Source of the DNA: Isoetes taiwanensis
Taxonomy: Eukaryota; Streptophyta; Lycopodiopsida; Isoetales; Isoetaceae
DNA: 64,000 bases
Reading direction: 5' to 3'
NCBI GenBank assembly: GCA_021234155.1
Contig: JAJEKV010000050.1
Location: 875,658-939,657 of the forward strand
Under the pieces are notes generated by a model. The model searched no databases and had not been told where the DNA came from. It saw only the letters and a program-made list of their open reading frames with translations. The first letter of the stretch is position 1. Each line of letters begins with the position of its first letter. Positions 55,341 through 64,000 of the stretch are shown here, in pieces. The position numbers were made by a program, and so were the translations under genes.

Positions 55341-58300
55341 AATTATAACTTGAAGTTCTTCTCAAATCTAAAACTTGAGGTAAGAAACAACGGATTCTTG
55401 CATTTAAATTCATTATACAACTGTCATTCTTGCTATAATACTGTATCAAGATATTAAGAAAAAGTCACATGACCTTAGTGACCTTAGTTAGGCATAGCCA
55501 TACTTTAGCAGCACTGAGGAGCTAAAGAACATCATATTGCCGAATTGGCATTATGATAAACATCCCAAAGAACTGTTGCATTATGATAAACATCCCAAAA
55601 AACTGGTCATAAACAGTTCGTAGGCAAATAAGCAAACATATTCTATTTAGAGTCATAAGCAAAAACTTAAGTAATATAGAAGCATCTTTCTATTCAAGTT
55701 TAATGCAGATATGCCATAAAAAATCATTGTTTCACGTTCTATTGGAGGGTGTGATTTACAATCAATACGAGTATCAAGGTCTTAAGAACTTAAGAAATCT
55801 GATCATCCTTATATTGAAGCTCAAACCTGAATGGGGGTGTCAGATTTATCATTCATTTGTAGTGCTACATCCTCTTTGTCTTCCAAACTGAGTAGCTCCA
55901 GCAAAAATTTTGTTTGTATTTGGGTAAGCCAGATTTGAGGCTTGCCATAACTGCCAGACCAGTCTATATCAGAATATTTTGATCTTGTAATGCACCATGC
56001 TTCAAGGCATCTGCTCACAGCCTTTGTCAATGCCATTTACAACATAACTCTGTTACAATAATGTTATTCAGATAAAAAGGCAACAAAGCTTTGATAAATT
56101 CGTAGGCCATTGTGTATCATTCCATAAAAATTTCAAATGCAGATAAATGCATACCTGTGAACATTTAAAACTGTGCATTTGCAAAATCCATCATTAGCCA
56201 TCCGTTATCTTGGCATTTTAAATATCGAAAGCATCAATGATGCTCTGAATATGTGCTTTGGCCAACAAGACTGGATATGGGAACCCTGACAAAGCTGTTT
56301 AAAGTAAAACTCAAGTAGATCGTGCCATACTCGGCGTTCAAACAGCCAGGAAGAACTTACAGCAAGAAATCCGATACAAGGCAAATCCGGAACTGTATTT
56401 TGAGCCCTTAAAATAAAAATAGTAGAGCCCATCTACGCCTTGGTATTTTCGATGCATCTCTGATATCAAAGTGTGCAACAGGCCAATCTCATGCAGTTAC
56501 GCTCCATATCCAAATCAGTTCATTTTTGTATAAGAGGCTTCAAGGATTTTCTGTGTTATCAGATCATATACACGCAAGTGCATATCAAGAACTCTCCATA
56601 TTCGGCTGCAACCAATAGATCCGAATATCATTTCTTCTGTATTTGGTGCTACCATAGTATGCTAACAGATGAAAATCTGGATGCTGAGTGCCAGCTTTTG
56701 TGACGTTCCAGGTATTTATACGGTATATGTATACACCCAGGACACGTCACCAAGACATATTGGGCCTAAGGGTCCAAGTGAGGGTCGACCATAATGGTTG
56801 CCCACCGTTGGTGGGCTTTCTATGTGATTGTATATGAAATTCAGAAGAAGGAAATTCAAAAAAGCAGGGATTACTGTTGAGAACTGCCTCACTGGGTTGC
56901 ATAGACAAAATTGGTTTTTGCTTTGATGTCTCGGATCGCTCGGCCAGCTCTAGACTGCAAAGTGTGTGTATATACAAAGAGAAAAAATGGAGGTTCTAGT
57001 AACCAGGAAGAAACACACTTTAAGGTAGCAAAAGAAATGTTCAGTATAATTATTACTATGCACTGGATATAATGTTTAAGTTGCTTTATTGAATCTTCAA
57101 ATACATGCATAAAACTATAGTGCCTTGTATGGTTTTGGATATAAGTAATTCCTATTTAAATGATAAAACAACCGCAGGCAGATAGGAGATGGATAATAAG
57201 TATTTCTTACCTAAATGCTAAAGCAATGTTCATTGATGTGATTTTCTAGGTAAATAGGACATTCTGCATGTTGCAAAATAGGAGATATTTGCATGTTGCA
57301 ATTTCTATGGGACATGCATGCTCTTTGAAAATACTTCATAGCTGCATTGAGAACACTGCAAAGAACTTAGAAGTTTCTCGCTGTAAGCAGAAAGAGTAAG
57401 CAATTTCAGTTATTTAAGAGTCATAGTATCATGCTAAATGATACTCCACATAATGTTCATACATCGATTATTATGAGAGAACTTTGTATCAAATCTCTAA
57501 TAAGCTCCACCACGCTTGCTTTGCTAAAGGGTAAAATTTACATAACATTCATGTATTGATCAACTGCATATAACTTTTGAGATGTCTTATTAAAATCTTT
57601 GAGCTTGTGCATGAAATTGCAGTGTCTTGTATGTTTTTTATATTAAGTAACTCTTACGTAAATGATAGAACGTCGTTCCAATGTTCAATCAGATGCCTCC
57701 ATCTGAACTTAGGCTTTCCCAAATTGTTCCTTTTCATGTTGTGTCAATGTTCATTAGAATGCCACAATATGAATTTAGGCCTTCCCAGGAAGTGCAGTGC
57801 AGGAAGTGCAATGCAGAGAAACATGACATATCTGCATGTTGCAAGCTCAATGGAACATGTATACTCTCTGAAAATGCTTCATAAGTGTATGTGAGGATAT
57901 ACAACATTGGATTATGAACATGAAACCTTTGTGATAAAAAGATCTGATATTCAAGATCCAAAACTGAAAAATTAGATGTAAAGACTTGTATTGAAAGAAT
58001 ACCTTTCAGATGGCTGATGTAGATCAAGCCAAAGGATACCATTTGAAAGCATAATGAAAATCGTCATTCCTTTTCAGCACTCCATTTGTCAATCATTGCT
58101 CAATCATATTGCCCATCTTCTGCTTCCTTTTAACGTTTAAAAATGTGGGAATAACAAACTTTCAAAATTAATAAACAAAATTAAATGTGTGAAACCTAAT
58201 ACACTTCCCACTCCAAGAGCGTTAGTTCCGTGAAGACAATGCTCTAACAAAGTAAGGACCATTTTAGCTTGTTGATTCATGGAGCAAAAAGAAAATGCAT

Positions 58301-58386
58301 TGTCTAGAGCTGTTTCATCATCATTTTGCAATCATTTTGTATCTGTGTAATCATGTTTTCTTGCTTAGTAACCAAATGCCATCGCG
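55341..58386. other. non-coding
   Basis: No gene is supported over 3 kb. Two diverged copies of a phrase (AGTGCCTTGTATGG near 57118 and AGTGTCTTGTATG near 57621, each followed by AAGTAA.TC...TAAATGATA) suggest an old duplication. Confidence 0.5.
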
Positions 58387-58553
58387 GTAAATGTCGGACG
58401 CTGACATGTTATACCCAGCCTTAAATGGCAAAAAATCCGCTAAGTCCACAAAAACGCCGTGTAATTTTTTTTGGGTGTGGCTATAACATGTCAAACACAC
58501 GGATATACCACGGATATGCCCGTGGGTATAACATGTCAGCGTCCGATATTTAC
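58387..58553. mobile_element. 167-bp MITE with 31-bp TIRs
   Basis: GTAAATGTCGGACGCTGACA with TGTTATACCCA (58387-58417) is the inverted copy of 58523-58553 with one mismatch. The subterminal AACATGTCA is repeated inside. It has no coding content. A target duplication is not obvious. Confidence 0.85.
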
Positions 58554-59384
58554 GGTGCTCCAAATGTGGCACCCAAGACTTTTTATCATACAGATTCGCA
58601 GTACTATGTGGGCATATTTGTCCCCTTAGGCCTGGATAAATAGTAGACACTGACCAAGTTAGTTTTAAAAAAGAAAAGCATTTACATGTGGGCCATAATA
58701 AAAAAGTACGCTTGCTTATCTCTGGTTCCATACACAGCCAATGGATCTCTGAACTTAAAAAATCATACGGTATCAAATATCTACAGGTCAATAGATATAT
58801 CTTCAATTGAGTGCCATGAACTCATAGGCATAACCAAAACCCAAGCAAAGAGATTGTTTCTGTAGCAAAAGTAACCAAACATATTGCGCCAAAAGTAACC
58901 AAACCTACTGCATAAGCAAGCTTCAGAAACTGAATGAGTTTCTCTTGAAGGATCCCTTGCAAATAAAAATACACCGCATTGAGAAGAGGAAACAAAAAGC
59001 ACGTAAATAGATCTCTAAATAAATCTCTGTTGGCCATATTGTAAGCATGACCTGTAGACTTGAGAGCCAAACATACGCTTTTGCTGGTAAGGAATCCTCA
59101 CGTCCTGAACTGGGCAATAAGAGTAATGACTTCCCCTTTAACGAAAGATTGTATGTTCGTTAAAATTTAATGCCCAGAGTTCTTTGGTGTTGTAGAGTCA
59201 CTAAGAAAACCAGGATCTGGACTGACAGAAGATGCAGATGCGTTTCCAAAAAGAAAACGGAATGCTTTATTCCCTGCTGATGCAATCTCCATTTTGGCCT
59301 GTTTCAACTGCACAATTATGACCGCTCGCGACGGCGCCGCTGCCGGTTTCCCGCCGGAAACCCCTCAAATCCGGCGGCTCCCTC
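58554..59384. other. non-coding
   Basis: No gene is recognised. Minus-strand open frames at 58781-59117 look hydrophobic by composition only. Confidence 0.45.
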
Positions 59385-59645
59385 ACGTAAACCCACCAGG
59401 GAGCCAAAATTCTGGCCACCTGGCGGAATGTTACTTTTTTTTCCGGTACTTTTTTTTTTCCTTCTTTTCTGCTCGGCGATGGCGGAGCTCCGGATCTTCG
59501 GCGATGGCGCTACGTCGATCCGTCGAGGCGCTTGATGCTCTGACCACTTTTTGGAGCTGCTTGCATCTGGCGCTTCCCTTAGGTCGACTTTTTTCCCGGT
59601 GCCGAGCTTTTCTTTGAAGATCAGGTCTATTTTTGCTTCTTTTTG

Positions 59646-59699
59646 AAATAACATAAAGCAGGCGGTTTTGGGCTAGAAACCGCCTGCTTTATGTTATTT
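59646..59699. repeat. perfect 23-bp inverted repeat with 8-nt loop
   Basis: The left arm AAATAACATAAAGCAGGCGG plus TTT (59646-59668) and right arm (59677-59699) are exact reverse complements around TGGGCTAG. Confidence 0.95.
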
Positions 59700-59796
59700 T
59701 TTTCCTATTTGCTTGTTGCTAACAAATATTTATGTTTCAGAAACGAGATGCAGGAAATACTGGTGCGTCTTGTGGAGGAAGAAGGTTATGACGCAA

Positions 59797-60064
59797 TCTT
59801 GTAAAAGAAATGGCCTCCGGCCTTGTCAGAATAGCGCTGGAATGCGAAAAAACTCCAGATCGGGGCAAGCTGCATCAAGAACTGCATCAAGAAAATGTCT
59901 GGACTATGTATTGCAATGGAAAGAAAGCAGGGTATGCCATCCGAAGGATTTATTCTGAAGCGGATTGCAGAGTTTTAGGCATTGTTCAAGCTGTTTCTAT
60001 GGGGGCCGGAGTTTTGCCCATGGAAGAAGCTCTTCCGTTTGGAGTCCCAAAAGCCGTGGTTTAA
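59797..60064 (+). pseudogene. MIZ1-like (DUF617) gene fragment
   Basis: The frame reads LVKEMASGLVRIALECEKTP, then VWTMYCNGKKAGYAIRRIYS and EADCRVLGIVQAVSMGAGVL P. This is the conserved centre of MIZU-KUSSEI1-like proteins (DUF617): 'l..em..GllRIALEce...W..yCNG+k.GyA.rR..s..D..vl....avS.GAGvlP'. Family members act in root hydrotropism and related signalling. The family's usual continuation (a 'mYMRArFeRVvGS' block) is absent, and the frame ends at TAA 60062-60064. The N-terminal part is also missing. It sits inside an inverted-repeat pair and next to another broken gene, so it is probably a captured fragment. Confidence 0.8.
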
Positions 60065-60252
60065 TCTGTTGTTTAATCTGTTGTTGTTGTTTAATCTACT
60101 TGTGGCGATGCTGTAAGCGGCGCCGCCAGAAACCTACAACCCCAAAATTACCTGTTTTAAACAATCAAGGCAAAATCCAGGAATTTTGGCTCCCTGGTGG
60201 TTTACGTAATCACACAAGTTTCTAAGTCAGAAAATAAACTTAGAGAGATGTT

Positions 60253-61015
60253 CCGCACAAATTCGTGGGTGGGTCTGGATCGCCAGAAATTCTGCTGATG
60301 CGTAAGAATTTATACCTTTTGGGCGAATTTCCCCCTTCTACCGCAGGCGGAGGAGTTCTAGATTTTGTTACAGGCTTTACAGAGCAGGTAAATCCTTAAA
60401 TTCTTCCATTTTGGCTTCATTAATCTGTTTATTCTTCCATTCCGGCATCTTACAGCTTTCAAAAATTTTGTTTGATGTGATTTGGAGCTCTAAAATCATG
60501 GTTTTGTTTTTTTTCTTTCCAATCTGGGATACGCTCTATCTCAGAGATATAGCGCGTGAAGATGCCGGAACTCCTCCCATTATTCAAAAAATCAGAGCTG
60601 CCCTTGCTTTCTGGATCAAGAAGAGCTGCCCTTGCATTCTGGATCAAGAACAAAATGGGCGAGGAATCGATCGATTCCAAAGAGGAATCCTTCATAACCA
60701 GAGCAATCAGTCGATTATCCAAAAACCCTCGGATTACGCTGCTCGCGAATACGAAAGTAAAACGGGCAGCGATCTTATCCTTTCTGATCTACTCCAAAAC
60801 AAATAAGAATCCTGAAGAAGAGCCCCTCGAGTGTGGTTTTTCAGAAATTCCAAAAGTTTTGCAGGGCCGATTTATTGTCAAACTCCTGCATGATCTATTC
60901 GATATTCAATCTAGAGGTGGATGCGCCTGCGCCGGTCCTTACGGCCATGCCCTGCTTAATATTGATCAAAAAACTTCCGCCAAGATCCGGCATTCCATTC
61001 AGAAGGTAAAGATTC
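60253..61015 (+). pseudogene. aminotransferase class V (cysteine desulfurase-like) pseudogene
   Basis: The first exon-like block (60253-60387) gives PHKFVGGSGSPEILLMRKNL and STAGGGVLDFVTGF, ending at a GTAAAT donor. The Lys in PHKF (60259-60261) is the presumed PLP-binding residue. The second block gives REDAGTPPIIQKIRAALAFW, AAILSFLIYSKTNKNPEEEP, LQGRFIVKLLHDLFDIQSRG and GCACAGPYGHALL, ending at 61015 before a GTAAAG donor. The order and the RGGCACAGPYGH motif are typical of this PLP enzyme family. A 28-bp tandem duplication at 60594-60649 shifts the frame in the second block, so the gene is broken. The N-terminal half of the enzyme is absent. Confidence 0.82.
60594..60649. repeat. 28-bp tandem duplication inside coding sequence
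   Basis: AGAGCTGCCCTTGC(T/A)TTCTGGATCAAGA occurs twice head to tail with one mismatch. Because 28 is not a multiple of three, it breaks the reading frame RAALAFWIK. Confidence 0.93.
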
Positions 61016-61139
61016 TCCAAAATTTAAATTTGTTTATATCAATCTGGCACAGAATTTTGAATTCATCTTAAAATCTCCACGAATTCATAGAACCCACAAT
61101 TTTTTCTGAATTTGCCCCCAACATTTTACCCAAAAGCCA

Positions 61140-61622
61140 TTGATATATCGAACCAAAAATTGTGTTTTTGTGCAGGGCTATTGGCGGAATCAGACCCTTA
61201 CTCTTCTTGCCATAGCATCCGTGATAAATCAACGGGCAATATCTGGTTTTTTGCAGCATAACACTTCATATTTAAGCAGGCATACCGGAAAATTTTGGGG
61301 ATCAGGGACAAAATTTAAGCCGGAAAGAAACGGGCTTACTGAGATCGTGTTCCTGCTTGAAAGAGCTCCTGCCAATAATTTGGCGCTCATATTGGCCGCC
61401 GGAGTAGGAGTTGCCAACAAAGTTGTTACGAACGATAGCAATATTTACATTAACATTTCATACGTCACACCCTTTGGTTTCAAGACATGCCATATGGCAC
61501 AATCTAACCCGTTGATCAAGGCAAAGCGGCAAACGGACAAATCTGGGCCGTCCGGCGAGGGTCAGGGACATTGGGTCGATCGGGCGCACAGACCGACGCT
61601 ACGGTTTTATAATATAGGATAG
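61140..61622 (+). other. open frame after a splice-acceptor-like site, unknown
   Basis: TTTTTGTGCAG at 61165-61175 resembles a splice acceptor in phase with the upstream donor. The joined codons would begin GY, as the aminotransferase family does, but the 160-codon frame then diverges (WRNQTLTLLAIASVINQRAI). It may be a foreign sequence joined to the truncated gene. No domain is recognised. Confidence 0.3.
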
Positions 61623-61628
61623 GATGCT
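61606..61628 (-). mobile_element. possible Helitron 5' terminus (minus strand)
   Basis: On minus the sequence from 61629 reads TCCTATCCTATATTATAAAA, preceded by A. This resembles the TC + 'TATACTATATTATAAA' start of plant Helitrons inserted between A and T. No matching minus-strand 3' hairpin/CTAG was found to the left. Confidence 0.3.
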
Positions 61629-61629
61629 A

Positions 61630-62640
61630 ATAAATCCATTATGGATAATTATAAAGTATTATGGGCTAATTAACCTAATTAAGTTAAATTAGCTAATTAG
61701 CACTAATAAGGGGGCGCCACCTGGCCCAAATCGATTGGCCAGGAGGACTTTGCATTTTGGGCCTAGGAAAAGGGGTCCTACCCCATTTTCTCTCTCAAAT
61801 TCGAATTTGGGACTAAGGAGGAGCAGCAGCCAGTAGCCCAAGCTTGATTTACCAACCATCACCTACCAGTTCCGGGAAATGGACTCTTATCGTGACCATG
61901 GCTCTAGCCAGGATACTGGTTAGTACGTAGATAACTTGGATTCCTAGATAGTCATAGGATTAACCCTTGTATGGATAGATGTATGGCTATCTCTATTTTA
62001 TGTTCTATTCAAAGTTATGGATGGATGGATGTATAAGAATAGCTTTCTTTCTGTTCCTACTGTGTTGTATGGGTAAAAGGGTGGGTAGAGACCTAAAGCC
62101 CATCTAGAAGTAGGGATGTTCCTAGATAGAACCCTAAAACCCAAGATATGCGCGCGGCACAAGAGCCTACCTACTGTGGATGTTGCGATGTGGTTCAAAG
62201 ACCGCACAACCCAGCATGAGGGTGAATCGGGTGGGGTCCCCTTAGTGCGGCTATGGGACTCCTATAGTGTGCTTGGACTTATAGCCTGGCCAATCAGCGT
62301 AGTGTTGCAAAGAAAAATCGAAATGGGTTATGGTGTTGATTGTTCTATCCCCCCGAAAGTGTGAGGGAACATTGGAGGAGGAAGCCATTCGAAAGTGAGG
62401 TCGCCCGTGTATCCAGGACATTAGCCCCAGAAGATGACATCGATGAAGTAGAGAGGGCGATAATCAAACCCGGAAGTCGTGGAGTATAGATACCGAGCAT
62501 GGGATGGCTATTATCAATGCGAAGCTTTTTGAGCTACCCATATACCGCTGGTAACCAGGGTTCCCAAAGTTTTATGTGGACTCGTGATCCCCGATATCGA
62601 CTGGACTAACAAGAGTCCAGATTGATATGGCTAACACCGA
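61630..62640 (+). repeat. LTR-like sequence related to the TGTGAC family
   Basis: GGGTAGAGACCTAAAGCCC (62080-62100) followed by ATGTTCCTAGATAGAACCC matches the equivalent blocks at 7950-7995 and, inverted, 12125-12175. Other parts are too diverged to align by eye. No protein domain is seen. Confidence 0.45.
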
Positions 62641-62986
62641 AGGCAAGCCGCTACCATGTTGAACCGATCCAAGAACCGCGTCCGGGTGGGTGGCTCGATG
62701 GAAGCCGACATGGAACGAGCCCATCCGGTTCGGGAAGAAGCGAAAAGGCTCGCCAGGCGCCAACAAAAGGGAGCAAAGAGGACAAGGGACCCCAAGACCA
62801 ACAAGACCGGCCGAAAGCCAACAGGGAGCGTGAAAACCAAATAGGTTTAATCAAAGGACAAGCCGCCCAGCAAAAGACGAAGGAAGTTTGTAGCCCACAA
62901 GTCCGGCAGCCAGTATAAGAATAAGCTAAAGGCTGTCGGAAACATTGGGAAGCACACGAGTTCCAGTCGAAGACAAGATCGGGTGG
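62640..62986 (+). other. basic, Lys/Arg-rich coding-like stretch
   Basis: Frames here are strongly basic; KTNKTGRKPTGS at about 62797 resembles the histone H3 N-terminus. It may be a second, more decayed histone-like copy or chance. Confidence 0.3.
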
Positions 62987-63364
62987 ATGCCTCACGGCCC
63001 CACCCTGTAACGGCAGGCAAGATGGTACCCCCGAAGAAGGGCCGACTCCAAAGCCTCTACTCGAGAGGAAGCCCCACCGCTGACTCGGGACATCAGGGTT
63101 TTTCTGGAGATCCGTAGGTATCGGGGAAGACCACGGAACTCCCGATAAGGAAGCTGCCCTTTCAGAGATTGGTTCAAGAGGTGGCTCAAGAATTTAAGAC
63201 CCATCTCTGGCCCAAACCTTAGCCATTTGGCCCTTGGGAGGTCACAAGCCTACCTGATTGCCCTCTTTAGTGACGCCAATCTTTGCGCTATCCACGCAAA
63301 GAGAGTCACTATCATGACTAAGGATAAAGCCCTCGCCCGGAGAATCCGGGGGGATCATTTGTAG
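62987..63364 (+). pseudogene. histone H3 retropseudogene
   Basis: Three consecutive frame segments follow histone H3: EIRRYRG (63107), [20 protein letters not shown] plus EFKTHLW (63130-63213), and [20 protein letters not shown] plus [18 protein letters not shown] (63248-63361), ending at TAG 63362-63364. Upstream, GKMVPPKKG and RGSPTADSG match the H3 tail region loosely from an ATG at 62987. The total of 378 bp is close to the 411 bp of a normal H3 gene. There are no introns, and a 16-base A-run (63474-63489) lies 110 bp past the stop, so a reverse-transcribed mRNA origin is likely. Many substitutions and two or more frameshifts show age. Confidence 0.85.
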
Positions 63365-63473
63365 CTGCCTTCGGGCATTTTCATTGTAAAACTTTTGTTA
63401 ATATTAATAGAAATCCAAATTTTGTTACTGTGTCCCTGGTATGGATTACATAAGCCAGGTTTTAATAATTCTT

Positions 63474-63489
63474 AAAAAAAAAAAAAAAA
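63474..63489 (+). other. poly(A) run
   Basis: Sixteen A residues follow an AT-rich 110-bp segment after the H3 stop codon. It fits a retroposition tail, since plant histone mRNAs are polyadenylated. Confidence 0.7.
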
Positions 63490-63593
63490 TGTCAATGCTG
63501 ACGACATCATAAAAAGAGGTTAAAGGGTTTTTAGGGTTTCATTTTCACTTGTCACTATCTGTTTATCTTCCTCCCTCCTGTCTTCCAGCGCCA

Positions 63594-64000
63594 ATGGTTG
63601 CCACCAACCTGCTTGCATGGTATCAGTATGGAGAGCACTGGGATCCTCAGGTTCCCTTTGATCTCTTACAGCCCTTTCTACTCCAGCGCATCGATCTCAT
63701 CGCCAACATGCAAAGTCACCCGGACTATGCCGGATTTCTGGAGTTCTACACCGAGGAGATGCTTCCCCTTTGCATCCCCTTCGGGCAACCCCCTCAGCTG
63801 TACATTGAGCGAGATGTCGTGAGAGAGATGCTCGGGGGCGACACCCACGCGTATGATGTGCTTAAGGGCAAGCTTAGGTGGGGTAACCACCCGCCCGTGG
63901 TCAGGCATGAGGGCCGGCAGTATCTTGAGGTCGCCTATGCTCTAGCCATCCTCATGGATCAGTATGTTGAGGACGATACCTTACCGGCAGAGAAAGGCAA
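63594..64000 (+). CDS. open frame of unknown function, runs off the window
   Basis: An uninterrupted frame of 135 codons starts at ATG 63594 (context GCCAATGG) and has no stop before the window ends. It begins MVATNLLAWYQYGEHWDPQV and includes FYTEEMLPLCIPFGQPPQLY and LRWGNHPPVVRHEGRQYLEV. Composition (many Leu, Pro, Tyr, Trp and acidic residues; GC-rich third positions) is unlike the decayed DNA to the left and looks like a maintained coding sequence. A pyrimidine-rich leader CTTCCTCCCTCCTGTC lies just upstream. It could be the gag-like first frame of a young retroelement or a host gene. I recognise no domain. Confidence 0.55.
   Translation, partial: MVATNLLAWYQYGEHWDPQVPFDLLQPFLLQRIDLIANMQSHPDYAGFLEFYTEEMLPLCIPFGQPPQLYIERDVVREMLGGDTHAYDVLKGKLRWGNHPPVVRHEGRQYLEVAYALAILMDQYVEDDTLPAEKG

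Larger units (their letters stand above)
59385..60207. mobile_element. TIR-bounded segment carrying a gene fragment (Pack-type candidate)
   Basis: ACGTAAACCCACCAGGGAGC plus CAAAATTCTGG (59385-59415) is the inverted copy of 60177-60207, about 30 of 31 positions allowing one-base gaps. The 823 bp between hold a perfect hairpin (59646-59699) and a MIZ1-like gene fragment. No transposase and no clear target duplication are seen, so its status as a transposon is inferred. Confidence 0.55.

Noticed and set aside
58781-59117. Small membrane protein genes on minus
   Set aside because: They are hydrophobic by AT-rich composition only; three overlapping frames are alike and there is no supporting context.
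63619-63632. TGGTATCAGTATGG as a tRNA-Met primer binding site
   Set aside because: It matches only nine bases, lies inside a clean open frame and has no LTR end directly before it.
1-64000. tRNA, rRNA or organelle genes
   Set aside because: I saw no cloverleaf with conserved A/B boxes, no rRNA landmarks and no organelle coding sequence on either strand.

Overview
The window reads as nuclear DNA of a land plant with a large, repeat-choked genome. Supporting this are Ty3/gypsy chromovirus and copia-like LTR elements, several LINEs, Helitron termini, MITEs, introns with GT donors, a dehydrin, and broken copies of plant enzyme genes (polyphenol oxidase, BAHD acyltransferase, MIZ1-like DUF617). 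A fern or another non-flowering vascular plant fits best, because the large transposase-like family at 8.8-18.9 kb is, from memory, common in fern gene sets. That is an inference, and I see no diagnostic marker. Only one apparently intact plant gene is present: an intronless dehydrin at 36821-37606 with a TATA box and a CACGTG (ABRE/G-box) promoter motif, although its last K-segment appears cut by a stop codon. A second open frame, of unknown function, runs off the right edge from 63594.

Layout. 1-3.2 kb: 3' half of a chromovirus with reverse transcriptase deleted. 3.2-7.4 kb: non-coding DNA, a 325-bp MITE, a 570-bp homopurine tract and a Helitron 3' end. 7.4-18.9 kb: a nested block. A transposase-like gene (8.82-11.28 and 18.51-18.93 kb) is split by a 7.2-kb LTR element that still has a perfect 5-bp target duplication. 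That element contains a LINE-like ORF1 fragment with a poly(A) tail, a chromovirus 3' segment and a broken gene with a DNA-methyltransferase-like domain. 19.1-21.1 kb: degenerate tandem repeats, including a TTGAC-rich array. 23.5-24.7 kb: BAHD acyltransferase pseudogene. 24.9-25.3 kb: a TIR element.

26.2-32.1 kb: two LINE copies in opposite orientation that share a (TTCTA)n-type tail. 32.4-32.9 kb: unidentified gene fragment. 34.9-36.0 kb: polyphenol oxidase pseudogene next to a second Helitron 3' end. 36.6-37.6 kb: dehydrin and promoter. 37.8-40.2 kb: a complete small LTR retrotransposon with TSD, PBS and PPT. 40.2-45.3 kb: non-coding, with GC palindromes. 45.3-47.1 kb: tandem array. 47.2-47.6 kb: hAT-like remnant. 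49.5-51.5 kb: copia-like LTR and a coiled-coil gag-like remnant. 51.5-53.35 kb: third LINE copy. 54.3 kb: fourth, 3' end only. 58.4 kb: a 167-bp MITE. 59.4-61.2 kb: MIZ1-like fragment inside a TIR pair, then an aminotransferase class V pseudogene. 61.6-63.5 kb: LTR-like sequence and a polyadenylated histone H3 retropseudogene.

Almost nothing here works as a pathway. The interest lies in nested insertion history, gene fragments sitting beside Helitron and TIR termini, and unusual cargo (the methyltransferase-like frame). Coordinates of degraded elements are estimates from reading by eye; no alignment was run.
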